The notes beneath the pieces are model-generated. The model was not told the DNA's origin. It saw only the letters and a program-made list of their open reading frames with translations, and made no database searches. Both the position numbers and the translations under genes were made by a program. Below, in pieces: positions 32,994 to 42,868 of a stretch of DNA of 64,000 bases. Position 1 is the first letter of the stretch. Every line of letters begins with the position of its first letter. The DNA is from Orobanche coerulescens (taxonomy: Eukaryota > Streptophyta > Magnoliopsida > Lamiales > Orobanchaceae): positions 62,001 to 126,000 of the forward strand of contig JAWKAU010000230.1 in assembly GCA_033398695.1 (NCBI GenBank). Direction: 5' to 3'.

Positions 32994-34058
32994 TAATACG
33001 AATTCTCCAGAAAGAGATGAATACGTATCGTTCGGAGTATATGTAAGTGTATGATAGCGGAAGGCTTTTTACGAATATGAGAATTCGAGTGTATGAATAT
33101 GGATGAAATATCGGGTAAAGTAACAATATCGATCAAGAAGACTTGAACGATCAAGAACAAAGGTTTATCGAATTAGACCTATAATTCGATAAGAGATTTC
33201 TTCTCAAGACCTATTGAAAATCAATCGAATTAATACTCGAAAACGCGTCGAATAAAAATCAAGTTTCGATGAAAAGCATTCACCAAGAAAAGAAATACAA
33301 AGTGTATTCTTCTTTTTTAACATTCAATTCATTATGTAATACATGCTGAAAATGTGGCATATATATAGCTGAGTTACATGATCAAACAAGATCAAACAAA
33401 AATCAAACGTAAGATAAACAAATACAACAAGACTTTGACAAAAGAAATGAAACCAAGATTAAACAACTCCTAAACTTCATTCACGGTTGGAGAGGGGCTG
33501 AAGTCTTCCTCCTTTGATACTCTTGCAAGACTTTGAAAATGAAGGTGTGAACTTGAAAAATGAAGGCATGGAAAATCTTCATCAATCTTGGACAAAATCT
33601 TCACCAATCTTCATCAATTTTCGGCCATAAAAATCACTGCACATTTGAACGGTTCGTGTGGCTTGATAGAAGCATAATTGGACCTTGGACCGTTTCACAT
33701 GATTTATATATCTTTCTTTTATCTTTCCATGGCCACTTGAATCACCTAACTCGGACTTCATATGAGAGAGTTATGATTAAAATACCAAAACTACTACGAA
33801 GTAGTCATACGCGCAGGAATTGGTAATTTTGTCCGCTTTTGGCCTTTTTCACTCGGACTAGTCAATACAAAAGCCTATTATATTATGTCTAAAAATACTC
33901 CTAACCTATACGGTAACCTAATAGACCATTATTTTATTAAAATAGAGTCCTAATATACTTTTAATACCGAAAATACTAACACTCTAATATCAATTCCGAA
34001 AATGACAATAAAAATAACAATAATGTCTTCTTCACTCGAGCTCGTCAATCCCGTATCA
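32994..34058 (-). repeat. C-1 5' LTR (1065 bp)
   Basis: Starts TAATACGAATTCTCC (terminal TG mutated to TA) and ends AATCCCGTATCA, followed by TSD CAGAT. Confidence 0.95.
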
Positions 34059-34063
34059 CAGAT

Positions 34064-34960
34064 GACCATTTTAGCCCAAACTGTTCAGCTGAATAATCCG
34101 AACCCAAACACTGCCTTGCATCAGAATGTACTCCGTATGCACCCTCCACAGTTTGGCGGTGCCACAGACCCGTTAGGTTGGGAAGACTGGCTAGCGGAGA
34201 TGGAGAAAATTTTTGAAGCGGTTGATTGTCCCGAAGTGAGGAAAGTACCGATTGCCCAGTATTACCTCACCAAGGAGGCCGCTACATGGTGGAAAGTCAT
34301 CAAGTCGCAGGATCGTGTTGCCACGTGGGACGAATTTAAGGAGCTTTTGGAGGCCGAGTTTTGTCCTTGGCCGGTGCGAGAGGGCCGAATCCGAGCCTTT
34401 TTCGAGGCTAAACCACAGGATATTCCCATTTCGCAGGCGATCGTGGAATACAACCAGCAATTGATCCACGTGAAAGATCAAGTGCGTAACGAGCGTGATA
34501 AGATCCGTTACTTTGATATGCGGATGAATATGGACTTACGGCGGTACATGGCCGGATTTGCTTGTACCACACTGAAGGAATATTAAGACAGAGCCTTAGC
34601 CCATGATATGTTAAGCCCCGACAATGATACCGTGGAAGAATCGAAGAAGCAGAAGGTTGTGGGGAATTTTTCCGGCTCTAAAAGTGGCAACTTTCAGAGG
34701 TCACAGACGACTAACCGTTCTACCGGACAGTCGTCACGTTCTAATAATGGAAATAGGGGTTACCGTTCTACTCCGGGTACCACAAATCGCACGGTGACTT
34801 GCTATAATTGTGGTCGTTCAGGCCACGTTAATTTGGAATGCAATTTTCCGCCGTTGAAGTGTCACACGTGCGGACAGTTGGGACATAGAACGGCTTATTG
34901 TTCCGAGCCGAATCAGACTTTGGACACTCGGGCTTCTGCTCCAGCACCACTTGACCAAGG
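34064..34960 (+). pseudogene. D gag, core and zinc knuckles
   Basis: After C-1 the frame reads LQTVQLNNPNPNTALHQ-type sequence, then HPPQFGGATDPLGWEDWLAE, ATWWKVIKSQDRVATWDEF and MAGFACTTLKEY. An in-frame TAA at 34584-34586 follows, where a Tyr codon is expected before DRALAHDML. It continues with a Ser/Asn-rich linker and two CCHC knuckles, [14 protein letters not shown] and CHTCGQLGHRTAYC (34800-34910). The core is the chromovirus/Tekay gag type. One stop breaks it. Confidence 0.87.
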
Positions 34961-35768
34961 CATAAATCAGCGGCAATCCTTTGGTCAACCCCAGCAGAAT
35001 TTCGGTAGGGGCCGGGGACAGGGTCAGAACATTGGAGGGGGAAACTCTAGCGTCGGTTCGGTACAACCACATGTTTATGAGATGCATCGACCAGACAAAC
35101 CTGACGCGGCGGTGGCTTCAGGTACCATTCATATTTTATCTCATCCAGTCTGTGTGCTTTTTGATATGGGTGAAACACATTCTTTTATTTCCTTGGAGTG
35201 TGTGCGCCGTTTGAATATAACTTGTATGACTGCTTGTGATCCCTTCATTGTGAAACTACATAGCGGGGATAGAATTGTGGAAAACCGGGAGATTAAAGAT
35301 TTTTCGGTGACTATATCCGGTATGGAATGGTTATCGAATCTGATTGTAGTTGATATGGTAGGCGAGGACGTGATCCTCGGCGAGGATTGGCTTGATAGTC
35401 ACCGAGCGATTATGAATTACCGTACTAAGGTTATCACCATGATGACTAAAGACGGAACCGAGTACTCATTTTTGGGACGTAAGCCGGGCCAATCCAAGTT
35501 ACTTATCATCACCATGAAGGCCGTAAAACTTTTGAATAAAGGTTGTACGGGCTATTGGTGTTATGCCTTGAAAACGGAAGGGAACGAAGTCGATTTCTCG
35601 TCAATTCCGGTTGTTAATGAGTATCCCGATGTTTTTCCGGATGATCTCCTAGGATTACCGCCAGATCGGGAGATAGAATTTTCTGTGGACTTAGAGCCAG
35701 ATGCGGCTCCGATTTCTAAGGCACCTTATCGTATGGCACCTTCCGAGATGCAAGAATTAAAGAATTAG
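34961..35768 (+). pseudogene. D protease and start of RT
   Basis: Open frame shared with gag (34608-35768). HILSHPVCVLFDMGETHSFIS is the aspartic protease site, with Met in place of the usual Ser/Thr (DMG for DSG), which would probably inactivate it. ILGEDWLDSHRAIMNY follows, then the pre-RT VVNEYPDVFPDDLLGLPPDREIEF and YRMAPSEMQELKN. An in-frame TAG at 35766-35768 replaces the expected Gln of [15 protein letters not shown]. Confidence 0.85.
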
Positions 35769-36454
35769 TTGGGAGAACTTCTGGAAAGAGGGTACATCAG
35801 ACCGAGCGCTTCGCCTTGGGGCGCGCCTATTCTTTTCGTGAGGAAGAAGGATGGTTCACTACGTTTGTGCATCGACTACCGTGAGCTAAACAAAGTGACC
35901 ATAAAGAACAAGTATCATTTGCCTTGTATAGACTATTTATTTGACCAATTGCAAGGGGCTGCAGTTTTCTCAAAAATTGATTTAAGATTAGGTTATTATC
36001 AACTCAGGGTGAGAGAGTCCGACGTTCCGAAGATGGTATTTCGGACGAGATATGGGCATTATGAATTTGTAGTTATGCCTTTTGGGTTGACTAATGCGCC
36101 GGCAGTATTCATGCAGTTAATGAATAAAATTTTCATCGAGTATCTCGACAGGTGTGTAGTCGTCTTTATTGACGACATTTTGATCTATTCTCGAGATAAA
36201 GAGGAGCATGCCCGACACTTGCGTTTGGTACTAGATATTTTGAGAACCGAGCACCTCTATGCAAAATTCTCGAAATGTGAATTCTGGTTAGAAGAAGTTA
36301 TGTTTCTCGGCCATGTGATTTCGGCCGAAGGGGTTCGTGTAGACCCTCAGAAGATTGAGGCAGCGCTAGATTGGGCACCGCCTAAAAATCTTAAGGAAGT
36401 CCGTAGCTTTTTGGGCCTTACTGTGTATTACCGTCAGCCGCTTACAAAATTACG
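35769..36454 (+). pseudogene. D reverse transcriptase
   Basis: The frame 35769-36623 contains [55 protein letters not shown] and [15 protein letters not shown]. The catalytic [13 protein letters not shown] (IDD box) and [11 protein letters not shown] follow. Polymerase motifs are complete. The sequence runs normally to [13 protein letters not shown], then is interrupted by a pasted copy of the gag zinc knuckle. Confidence 0.9.
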
Positions 36455-36534
36455 AAATCGCACGGTGACTTGCTATAATTGTGGTCGTTCAGGCCACGTT
36501 AATTTGGAATGCAATTTTCCACCGTTGAAGTGTC
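36455..36534 (+). repeat. 80-bp copy of gag zinc-knuckle sequence inside pol
   Basis: Matches 34784-34863 over 80 bp with one mismatch (34850 versus 36521). In frame it encodes [19 protein letters not shown] between RT and RNase H. Flanking pol sequence CCGCTTAC(A/G)AAATTAC is present on both sides of the insert. Confidence 0.95.
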
Positions 36535-37100
36535 GAAACTCACTCGGCCGCTTACGAAATTACTCCAGAAGACCGAAAAGTTTGTTTGGACGGATGAGAG
36601 ACAACAGAGCTTCGATGAACTGAAGAGACGTTTGACTTCAGCGCCGATTTTAACCATACCACATGGTAGTGAGGGCTTTGCAGTTTATAGTGCCGATTTT
36701 AACCTTACCACAACGAGTACAGGGACAGTTGTGTACTCTCGAAATTACTTCGTCCTTGGTTGACGACATCAAATGGAAGCAGTGGAGTGACCCGATGATT
36801 TCTCAACTGAAGGAAGATGTAATTAAAGGAAAAGCTCCTGGCTTTATGGTTCACGAAGATAGTATTCTGAGATTTCAGAGCAGGCTTTGTGTTCCGAACG
36901 ATTTAGAGTTGAGGCAGAGAATTCTCCGAGAAGCTCATGTTATGCCTTACTCAATCCACCTCGGGACGAGTAAGATGTACAAAGATTTGAAGCGCAATTT
37001 TTGGTGGAATAACATGAAGAAGGATGTTACGGAGTTTGTACTACGGTGCTTGACTGTCAAAAAGTCAAGATCGAACATCAACGACCAGCGGGGTTGTTGA
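36535..37100 (+). pseudogene. D RNase H remnant and integrase zinc finger
   Basis: 36535-36690 encodes [20 protein letters not shown] and LTSAPILTIPHGSEGFAVYS, the RT-RNase H connection. It then jumps near 36690-36710 to the pre-integrase region (LCTLEITSSLVDDIKWKQWSDP). The integrase zinc finger LREAHVMPYSIHLGTSKMYK...VLRCLTVKK follows, with a damaged second Cys. Most of RNase H is deleted. The repeated GTGCCGATTTTAACC at the junction suggests microhomology. Confidence 0.83.
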
Positions 37101-38182
37101 AACCGCTTCCCATTCCCGAGTGGAAGTGGGAGGACATCTCTATGGATTTCATCATTGGCATGCCGAGAACCCGGACTGGAATGAATATGATTTGGGTAAT
37201 TGTCGATCGGTTGACCAAGTTTGCACACTTCTTAGGTATTAAGGATACTTGGGGACTGGATAGATTGGCTCGAACTTTTATAGCTGAGATCGTAAGGTTG
37301 CACGCCCTCAAGACCATTGTTTCTGATCGAGACGGCCGTTTCGTATTGCATTTTTGGCAGGCCGTTCATCAGGCTTTAGGTACTGAGTTGAGATTGAGCA
37401 CTTCCTTTCATCCTCAGTCAGACGGTCAGACAGAGAGGACGATTCAGACATTGGAAGATATGTTGCGGGCTTGTGCCTTAGACTGGAGTAATGATTGGGA
37501 GCTTCACTTACCGTTGATCGAGTTTGCTTACAACAATAGTTGGCATGCGTCGATCAAAATGACACCATTCGAGGCACTTTATGGTAGGCGATGTAGGTCG
37601 CCATTATGTTGGGACGAGGCTTCTGAGCTAATTGGAACGGAACCAGATATGTTGATGGAGACTAAGGAAAAGATTTCTATTATCCGGGATCGATTGTTGA
37701 CTGCCCAAAGTCGCCAGAAATCTTATGCTGATACTCGTCGTCGACCCTTGGAGTTTGAAGTGGGGGATCATGTCTTACTCAAGGTGTCGCCGACCAGAGG
37801 AGTTTTCCGCTTCGGGAAAAAGGGGAAACTTAGTCCGAGGTATATCGGACCATTCGAGATTTTGGACAGAGTTGGAGATTTAGCTTATCGCTTGGCGTTG
37901 CCTCCAGCTTTGAGTCACGTCCATAGTGTTTTTCATGTGTCTCAGTTGAGAAAATACGTGCTGGATCCGAGCCACGTTATCGACTACAGTGAGATTGACG
38001 TAGCCGAGGATATTACCTTTCCTGAGAGACCCGTGAAGATCCTTGAGCGTCGCGAGAAACAACTTCGGCATAAGACTATTCCACTGGTTAAAGTGCAATG
38101 GTCGAGACATGGAGTCGAGGAGGCGAGTTGGGAAACGGAAGAGAAGATACGGTCGGAGTACCCCGAACTTTTTATTTCTTAA
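37046..38182 (+). CDS. D integrase with C-terminal chromodomain
   Basis: 378-codon open frame. The DDE core is MDFIIGMPRTRTGMNMIWV, TIVSDRDGRFVLHFWQ and HPQSDGQTERTIQ. The GPF-type C-terminal domain is FGKKGKLSPRYIGPFEILDR and HVFHVSQL-like HSVFHVSQLRKYV. A chromodomain-like tail covers PERPVKILERREKQLRHKTI and VKVQWSRHGVEEASWETEE, ending at SEYPELFIS. Chromodomains of this class bind modified histones and bias insertion toward heterochromatin. The frame has no internal stop, but upstream breaks mean the whole polyprotein is not made. Confidence 0.9.
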   Translation: MLDCQKVKIEHQRPAGLLKPLPIPEWKWEDISMDFIIGMPRTRTGMNMIWVIVDRLTKFAHFLGIKDTWGLDRLARTFIAEIVRLHALKTIVSDRDGRFVLHFWQAVHQALGTELRLSTSFHPQSDGQTERTIQTLEDMLRACALDWSNDWELHLPLIEFAYNNSWHASIKMTPFEALYGRRCRSPLCWDEASELIGTEPDMLMETKEKISIIRDRLLTAQSRQKSYADTRRRPLEFEVGDHVLLKVSPTRGVFRFGKKGKLSPRYIGPFEILDRVGDLAYRLALPPALSHVHSVFHVSQLRKYVLDPSHVIDYSEIDVAEDITFPERPVKILERREKQLRHKTIPLVKVQWSRHGVEEASWETEEKIRSEYPELFIS

Positions 38183-38217
38183 GTTTCGGGACGAAACTTC
38201 TTTATAGAGGGATAGAA

Positions 38218-38578
38218 TGTAATACCCGTACTTTTTATCGACTGTTTGACCGTGCCGTTCTTCTTATTTTGTCGCTCTGTAAACTCTTGGTGATGTTGAT
38301 ATTGTTACTAAGTTTCGTATCTTGTTTGGGTCAAGATCATGTTGTTTAGACCTTGCGGAAGTATTCTGGGCCAGAGAAATAGCGCACGCTAGGCCTAGGC
38401 TAACGCACGCTAATTTTGTGTGAATAGCGCACGCTAGCTTTGTGCCGTAGCATGCGCTAAGGGACCAGTCAGGTCAGAACCAGTAACTCGGACTGCCCTC
38501 TGGACTGGCGGTTAACGCACGCTAGGAGTTCGTTAGCGCACAATATTCGTGGTTAGTAGCATACGCTAACATCCGTTC
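38218..38578 (+). repeat. D 3' LTR, first part
   Basis: TGTAATACCCGTAC onward, colinear with 28949-29300. It holds the first palindrome units (some decayed, TAGCATGCGCTA, GCGCACAATA) and ends at CGTTC, the TSD of E-1. Confidence 0.93.
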
Positions 38579-40225
38579 TGATGCCGTTCGATACCCAACA
38601 GTGTTACCAATACAGGAACTGTTGTGAATCGTGGTTGGGTGAAGCGGAAGTATAAGTTCTCATGCGGAACGAACAAAGAAACAAAGAAATAACAATAGCG
38701 ACAAAGACTTTGATACAAAGAATGTTTGACAAAGACTTCGATACACTTCGATACAGCACTATGCGGACACCACTTTGATACAGTCAGAATCGATTGCACT
38801 TTGATTCAGCGAGAGTCGATCGTACGTCGGTACAACAATATTTGGACAGTACTCCCTTATAGTAACAATGGACTTCACTTCAGTATGGTACTTTGGTACA
38901 GCGCAATGGATTGTATTTCGGTACAGCAACAATGGATTGTATTTCGGTACAGCAACAATGGATACGGAAATGATGAGGGCACTTCAAACCCTTAGAATTA
39001 ATTACTATAATCCCCTTAGAATCCTGTTCTAAAGAAACGTTTGGAATTATTCTAAGAACTCAAGTTTCTGTGATTAAGACTTAATAATTTTATGAACTAA
39101 AATTGTAAGAATGTAGAAGTGAGAATTATAAGAATAATACTCAAGAAAATTCGAGCAACAACTCTGATTCTAGTACAAAGCCGAAATATCTTTTTGATTT
39201 CAAAGGTTGATTGATTTTCTCGTTACCTAAAGGTCTCCTTTTATAGGATAGTACAAAACAAACTATATTATCCCTGACATATTAAACTAAGGAAATAAAA
39301 TCAAGTGTCCCTACTTTTTAAGACAATGCAGGGCGGCTACACATGGGACTGGATTAAAAGGGAATAAACTAACAACAACTTAACTATAAAGTAAATAAAG
39401 AAGTCTTAAAAAGGTCTTGGTCTTCACAATCCTCACGTTCACTTTGAAACTTCCACATGCTGAAGTCCCCTTTTCCAAGACAACACCAAACATCCCACCT
39501 TCCTTGAAGCTTCCTCACGCCTAAGTCTAATTTCCAAGCTAGGATGGATTTTCCTTAATCATCAAGTCGACCTTCGGTTGTTCATCCTTTTTATAGAGTA
39601 TTTCTCTTTTCGAGTTTTTATGATTTAACTCTCATTTTCAGGAAATACGGCAAAGACGCCCTCATGCCATTATTTAGGCAATATCTGGGGTCCGCCCTCA
39701 AGCTTTCTGTTTTTAGCTATGTCTGGGCTGCCCTCAAGCAAAGCTATATCTGGGCTTAGGATATGAACAACTGTCGGGCCTTCTTGAATCTCAAGTAGAT
39801 CCACCGTTGCACAGTCACTAAACTTAGACATGATTTCCACTTCTAATTCGGGCATCTTAAGGACGAGCTTGTCTTTTTCTTTTCTTTGGACGTGAATTCC
39901 TCTAGGTTCAGGGTCTTTATTTCGTGCACTCCAAGCAGTCTCAGTACGAGGGTCTTCAAGAGAGGATTTGATCGAGGTCATACAGTAAACCTCTTGAGTA
40001 GGAACCGAGTTGTCTTCGTAAGAGTTAATAACAGATAATAAGGTAACAGGTGAGGAACGTGCATTAAGTTTATTTCGTGAGGTGGTGCTAGTATCACTCG
40101 TTCTCAACATTTCACTCGTTTGTTCTCTCAACTTCCTAGCATGTGTACGTGTGATAGGACCAGTGGGGTCCATGACGGTTCCAACCGTTCCTAACTCTCT
40201 TGGTAGCACAACCGTGGTTGTATCA
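38579..40225 (-). repeat. E-1: solo LTR (1647 bp) in D 3' LTR
   Basis: Begins TGATGCCGTTCG and ends GTTGTATCA, flanked by TSD CGTTC (38574-38578 and 40226-40230). No internal gag or pol. On the minus strand the first ~560 bp are open (39670-40225) and encode VMDPTGPITRTHARKLREQ, resembling the C-terminal tail of gypsy polyproteins. E is therefore probably another LTR family with a pol end overlapping its LTR. It has GTACAGCAACAATGGATTGT direct repeats near 38885-38965. Confidence 0.85.
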
Positions 40226-40876
40226 CGTTCGTAGCGCACGTTAACGGGCTGATCGGCAGAGGCAGTGAGGTTGTCAGGTTTTCTGGACTATCAGGTAACG
40301 TACGCTAGGCTTCGGCTAGCGCACGCTAAAGCTGTCTCATAACGCACGCTAAGCCATAGCGGTAGCGCACACCACTTTTTGGCTAGCGCACGCTAGAGAA
40401 GGGCAATTAGCGCACACTAACGGGGCCGGAAGAAGCCACTAGACTACCCAGTGACCACGCTAGCGCATGCTAATGAAGGAAGCGTAGCGTGCGCTAGACT
40501 GAGCGGATATATATTGGACAGTTGACTTCCATTTCGTCATTTTTCATCCTCTTCATTCATTTCCGACGGGAACAGCTCGGGAGGGATGATTTTGGGCGAT
40601 TGGAAGCGATTCTTCGTCAAACTTCAACATATTTGGTTGGAGAACAAGGATTCCACAACATCTAATCCATCCTAACATCCAAATCAAGGTAAAAAATCCT
40701 TAGAACCCTATTTTTTGGGAATTTTGGGGTTTTTCCTAGATTCGTCCGATTTATTAGTTTTGAAGCTTGAGAACCTGGAGATTATGATGTATCTATCCCG
40801 TATGCATGTTTTCCCTACGATTTTACGGATTGGATTGTGCCATTTTCGGACTTGTGAGGGTTTGGACGATTTTCCA
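40226..40876 (+). repeat. D 3' LTR, second part (truncated)
   Basis: Colinear with 29330-30031 of the 5' LTR after E-1 is removed, including later palindrome units and the TATATAT box (about 40508-40516). A piece of the array is deleted near 40370. Homology stops at GGACGATTTTCCAAAC; F pol follows directly. Confidence 0.88.
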
Positions 40877-42840
40877 AACCTAATTTCAGCACCTGTCCTT
40901 TATTTACCACAAGGGACGGAAGGGTTCGTGATTTATAGTGACGCGTCCGGACACAGTCTTGGATGTGTATTAATGCAGAATGGGAAAGTGATTGTTTATG
41001 CTTCACGGCAACTGAGGCCTTATGAGGTCAATTATCCGACCCACGGCCTGGAGATAGCGGCCGTGGTATTCGCATTGAAGATTTGACGTCATTATCTTTA
41101 TGGCGTCACTTGTCAGATTTTCACCGATCATAAGAGTTTAAAGTATATATTTACTCAGAACGAGTTAAACATGTGACAGAGATGGTGGTTGGAACTGATT
41201 AAGGATTAGGATATTGAGATACAATACCACCCAAGGATGGCGAACGTTGTCGCCGACGCCTTGAGTCGTAAGTCCGTTCAGGAGCAGATGTTTACTCGTT
41301 TGACTCCTCAGAAGGAACTCCAACAGGAATTCCTAAGACCCGAGATCAAGGTCTGGTTACAGCGAGTGCAAAGGCAATTTTGTATGTTAGAGATTTCATC
41401 GCCACTGGAGGAGGCGGTCAGAATGAAACAGGGTTCAGACCCGTTTTTGTTGCGCATCCGAGAGGATGTGGCTCAGGGGAAAGCCCCTGGATTTGTGGTT
41501 CACGAGGACGGACTTTCGCGATTTAAGAACCGGCTATGCATTCCGGCAGATGACGAGTTGAAAAGCTCTATTTTGAGAGAAGCTCATGCTACCCCTTATT
41601 ACATTCATCCGGGGTCTAGCAAAATACAAAGACTTGAAACAAAATTATTGGTGGAGTAATATGAAGCGAGAAGTCGCAGAATTTGTTTCGAGATGTTTTG
41701 ACCTGTCAGCAAGTCAAGATAGAACATCAACGATCAGCAGGTATGCTTAAACTGCTCCCTGTTCCGGAGTGGAAGTGGGAGGATACTTCAATGGACTTCA
41801 TCACGAGCTTGCCAACGAGTTGTCATGGCATGAACACAATTTGGGTAATTGTGGACCGTTTAACTAAGTCAGCTCATTTCCTTGAGATTAAGGATACGTG
41901 GGGTCCCGAGAGACTTGCCCAGTTGTTCATTAAAGAGATCGTAAGATAGCACGGTACTCCTAAAAGTATCATTTCTGATCGTGACGGGCGATTCGTGTCA
42001 TATTTTTGGAAATCCCTTCATCATGCCATGGGAACTCAGCTAAATTTCAGCACAACTTTTCATCCTCAGTCCGACGGACAATCAGAGCGAACTATTCAGA
42101 CGTTAGAGGACATGTTAAGGGCATGTGTTATCGATTGGAAAGATGATTGGGAGGCCCAACTACCGTTGATTGAGTCCACGTACAATAACAATTGTCATAC
42201 TTCGATCAAGAAGGCACCTTACGAGGCCTTTTGCGGTCGTCGTTGTCGATCTCCTTTGTGTTGGGATGACTTATCAGAATCAATCGGCACTGAGCCCGAT
42301 ATGCTAGTAGCCTCCCGCTAGAAGGTAGCTTTGATCAGGAGTCATTTGTTGACCGCTAAGAGTCGACAAAAATCATATGCAGATAATCATTGCCGACCAT
42401 CAGAGTTCGAGGCAGGTGATCACATTTTGGTAAAGGTATCCCCGAGTCGAGGTATTTTCCACTTCGGGAAGAGGGGGAAGTTGAGTCCGAGATTCATTAG
42501 ACCATTTGAAATTTTGGATCGAGTAGGCAGTCTGGCTTATCGATTGGCTTTACCTCCGGCTTTGAGCCGAGTTCATAATGTGTTTGACGTCTCTCAGTCG
42601 CGGAAGTATGTTGCCGACCCGAGTCACATACTTCAATTCGATGAAATCGAGATCGCGGATGATCATACGTACGAGGAGCGTCCTGTGCGAGTCCTAGAGC
42701 GACGAATCAAATAGTTGAGGAATAAGGCGATTCCTTTGGTTAAAATCCAGTTGTCTAGACACGGAGTTGAAGAGGCTACTTGGAAACCGAGGATAGTATG
42801 CGGGAGAGTTATCATGATTTGTTTGACCCTTAGTTTCGAG
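40877..42840 (+). pseudogene. F pol 3' half: RNase H, integrase, chromodomain
   Basis: Starts abruptly in RNase H ([39 protein letters not shown]), with stops near 41086 and 41175. Frame 41237-41659 covers VADALSRKSVQEQMF and the integrase zinc-finger approach. Frame 41683-41949 has MDFITSLPTSCHGMNTIWV, and 41995-42321 has HPQSDGQSERTIQTLEDM. Frame 42331-42714 has FGKRGKLSPRFIRPFEILDR and the start of a chromodomain (RPVRVLERRIK, then a stop). Related to D but clearly diverged, and decayed by at least five stops or frameshifts. Confidence 0.87.
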
Positions 42841-42868
42841 GACGAAACTCTTTTTAATGGGGGGACTA

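Larger units (their letters stand above)
31416..34058 (-). mobile_element. C-1: internally deleted CRM-like element in D gag
   Basis: Two LTRs of 1069 and 1065 bp enclose only 509 bp. TSD CAGAT flanks it (31411-31415 and 34059-34063). The minus orientation is fixed by the primer site (complement of GGGCTCCGATACCACTTA) beside the right LTR. It cannot encode its own RT, so it moved using proteins of a related element or was deleted after insertion. Confidence 0.95.
28949..40876 (+). mobile_element. Element D: Tekay/Del-like chromovirus with nested C-1 and E-1
   Basis: 5' LTR 28949-30968 (TGTAATAC...GGTTACA), tRNA-iMet primer site, gag, protease, RT, integrase and chromodomain, then a 3' LTR starting at 38218. 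The 3' LTR is split by solo LTR E-1 and broken off at 40876. C-1 (2643 bp) interrupts gag. The chromodomain and gag type place it in the Tekay/Del group. The left flank is LINE sequence. The matching right flank is lost. Confidence 0.92.

Noticed and set aside
41700..41770. F as a complete element sharing D's 5' LTR
   Set aside because: The D LTR piece ends at 40876 without its R/U5 end or primer site, and F begins mid-RNase H, so no functional element joins them.
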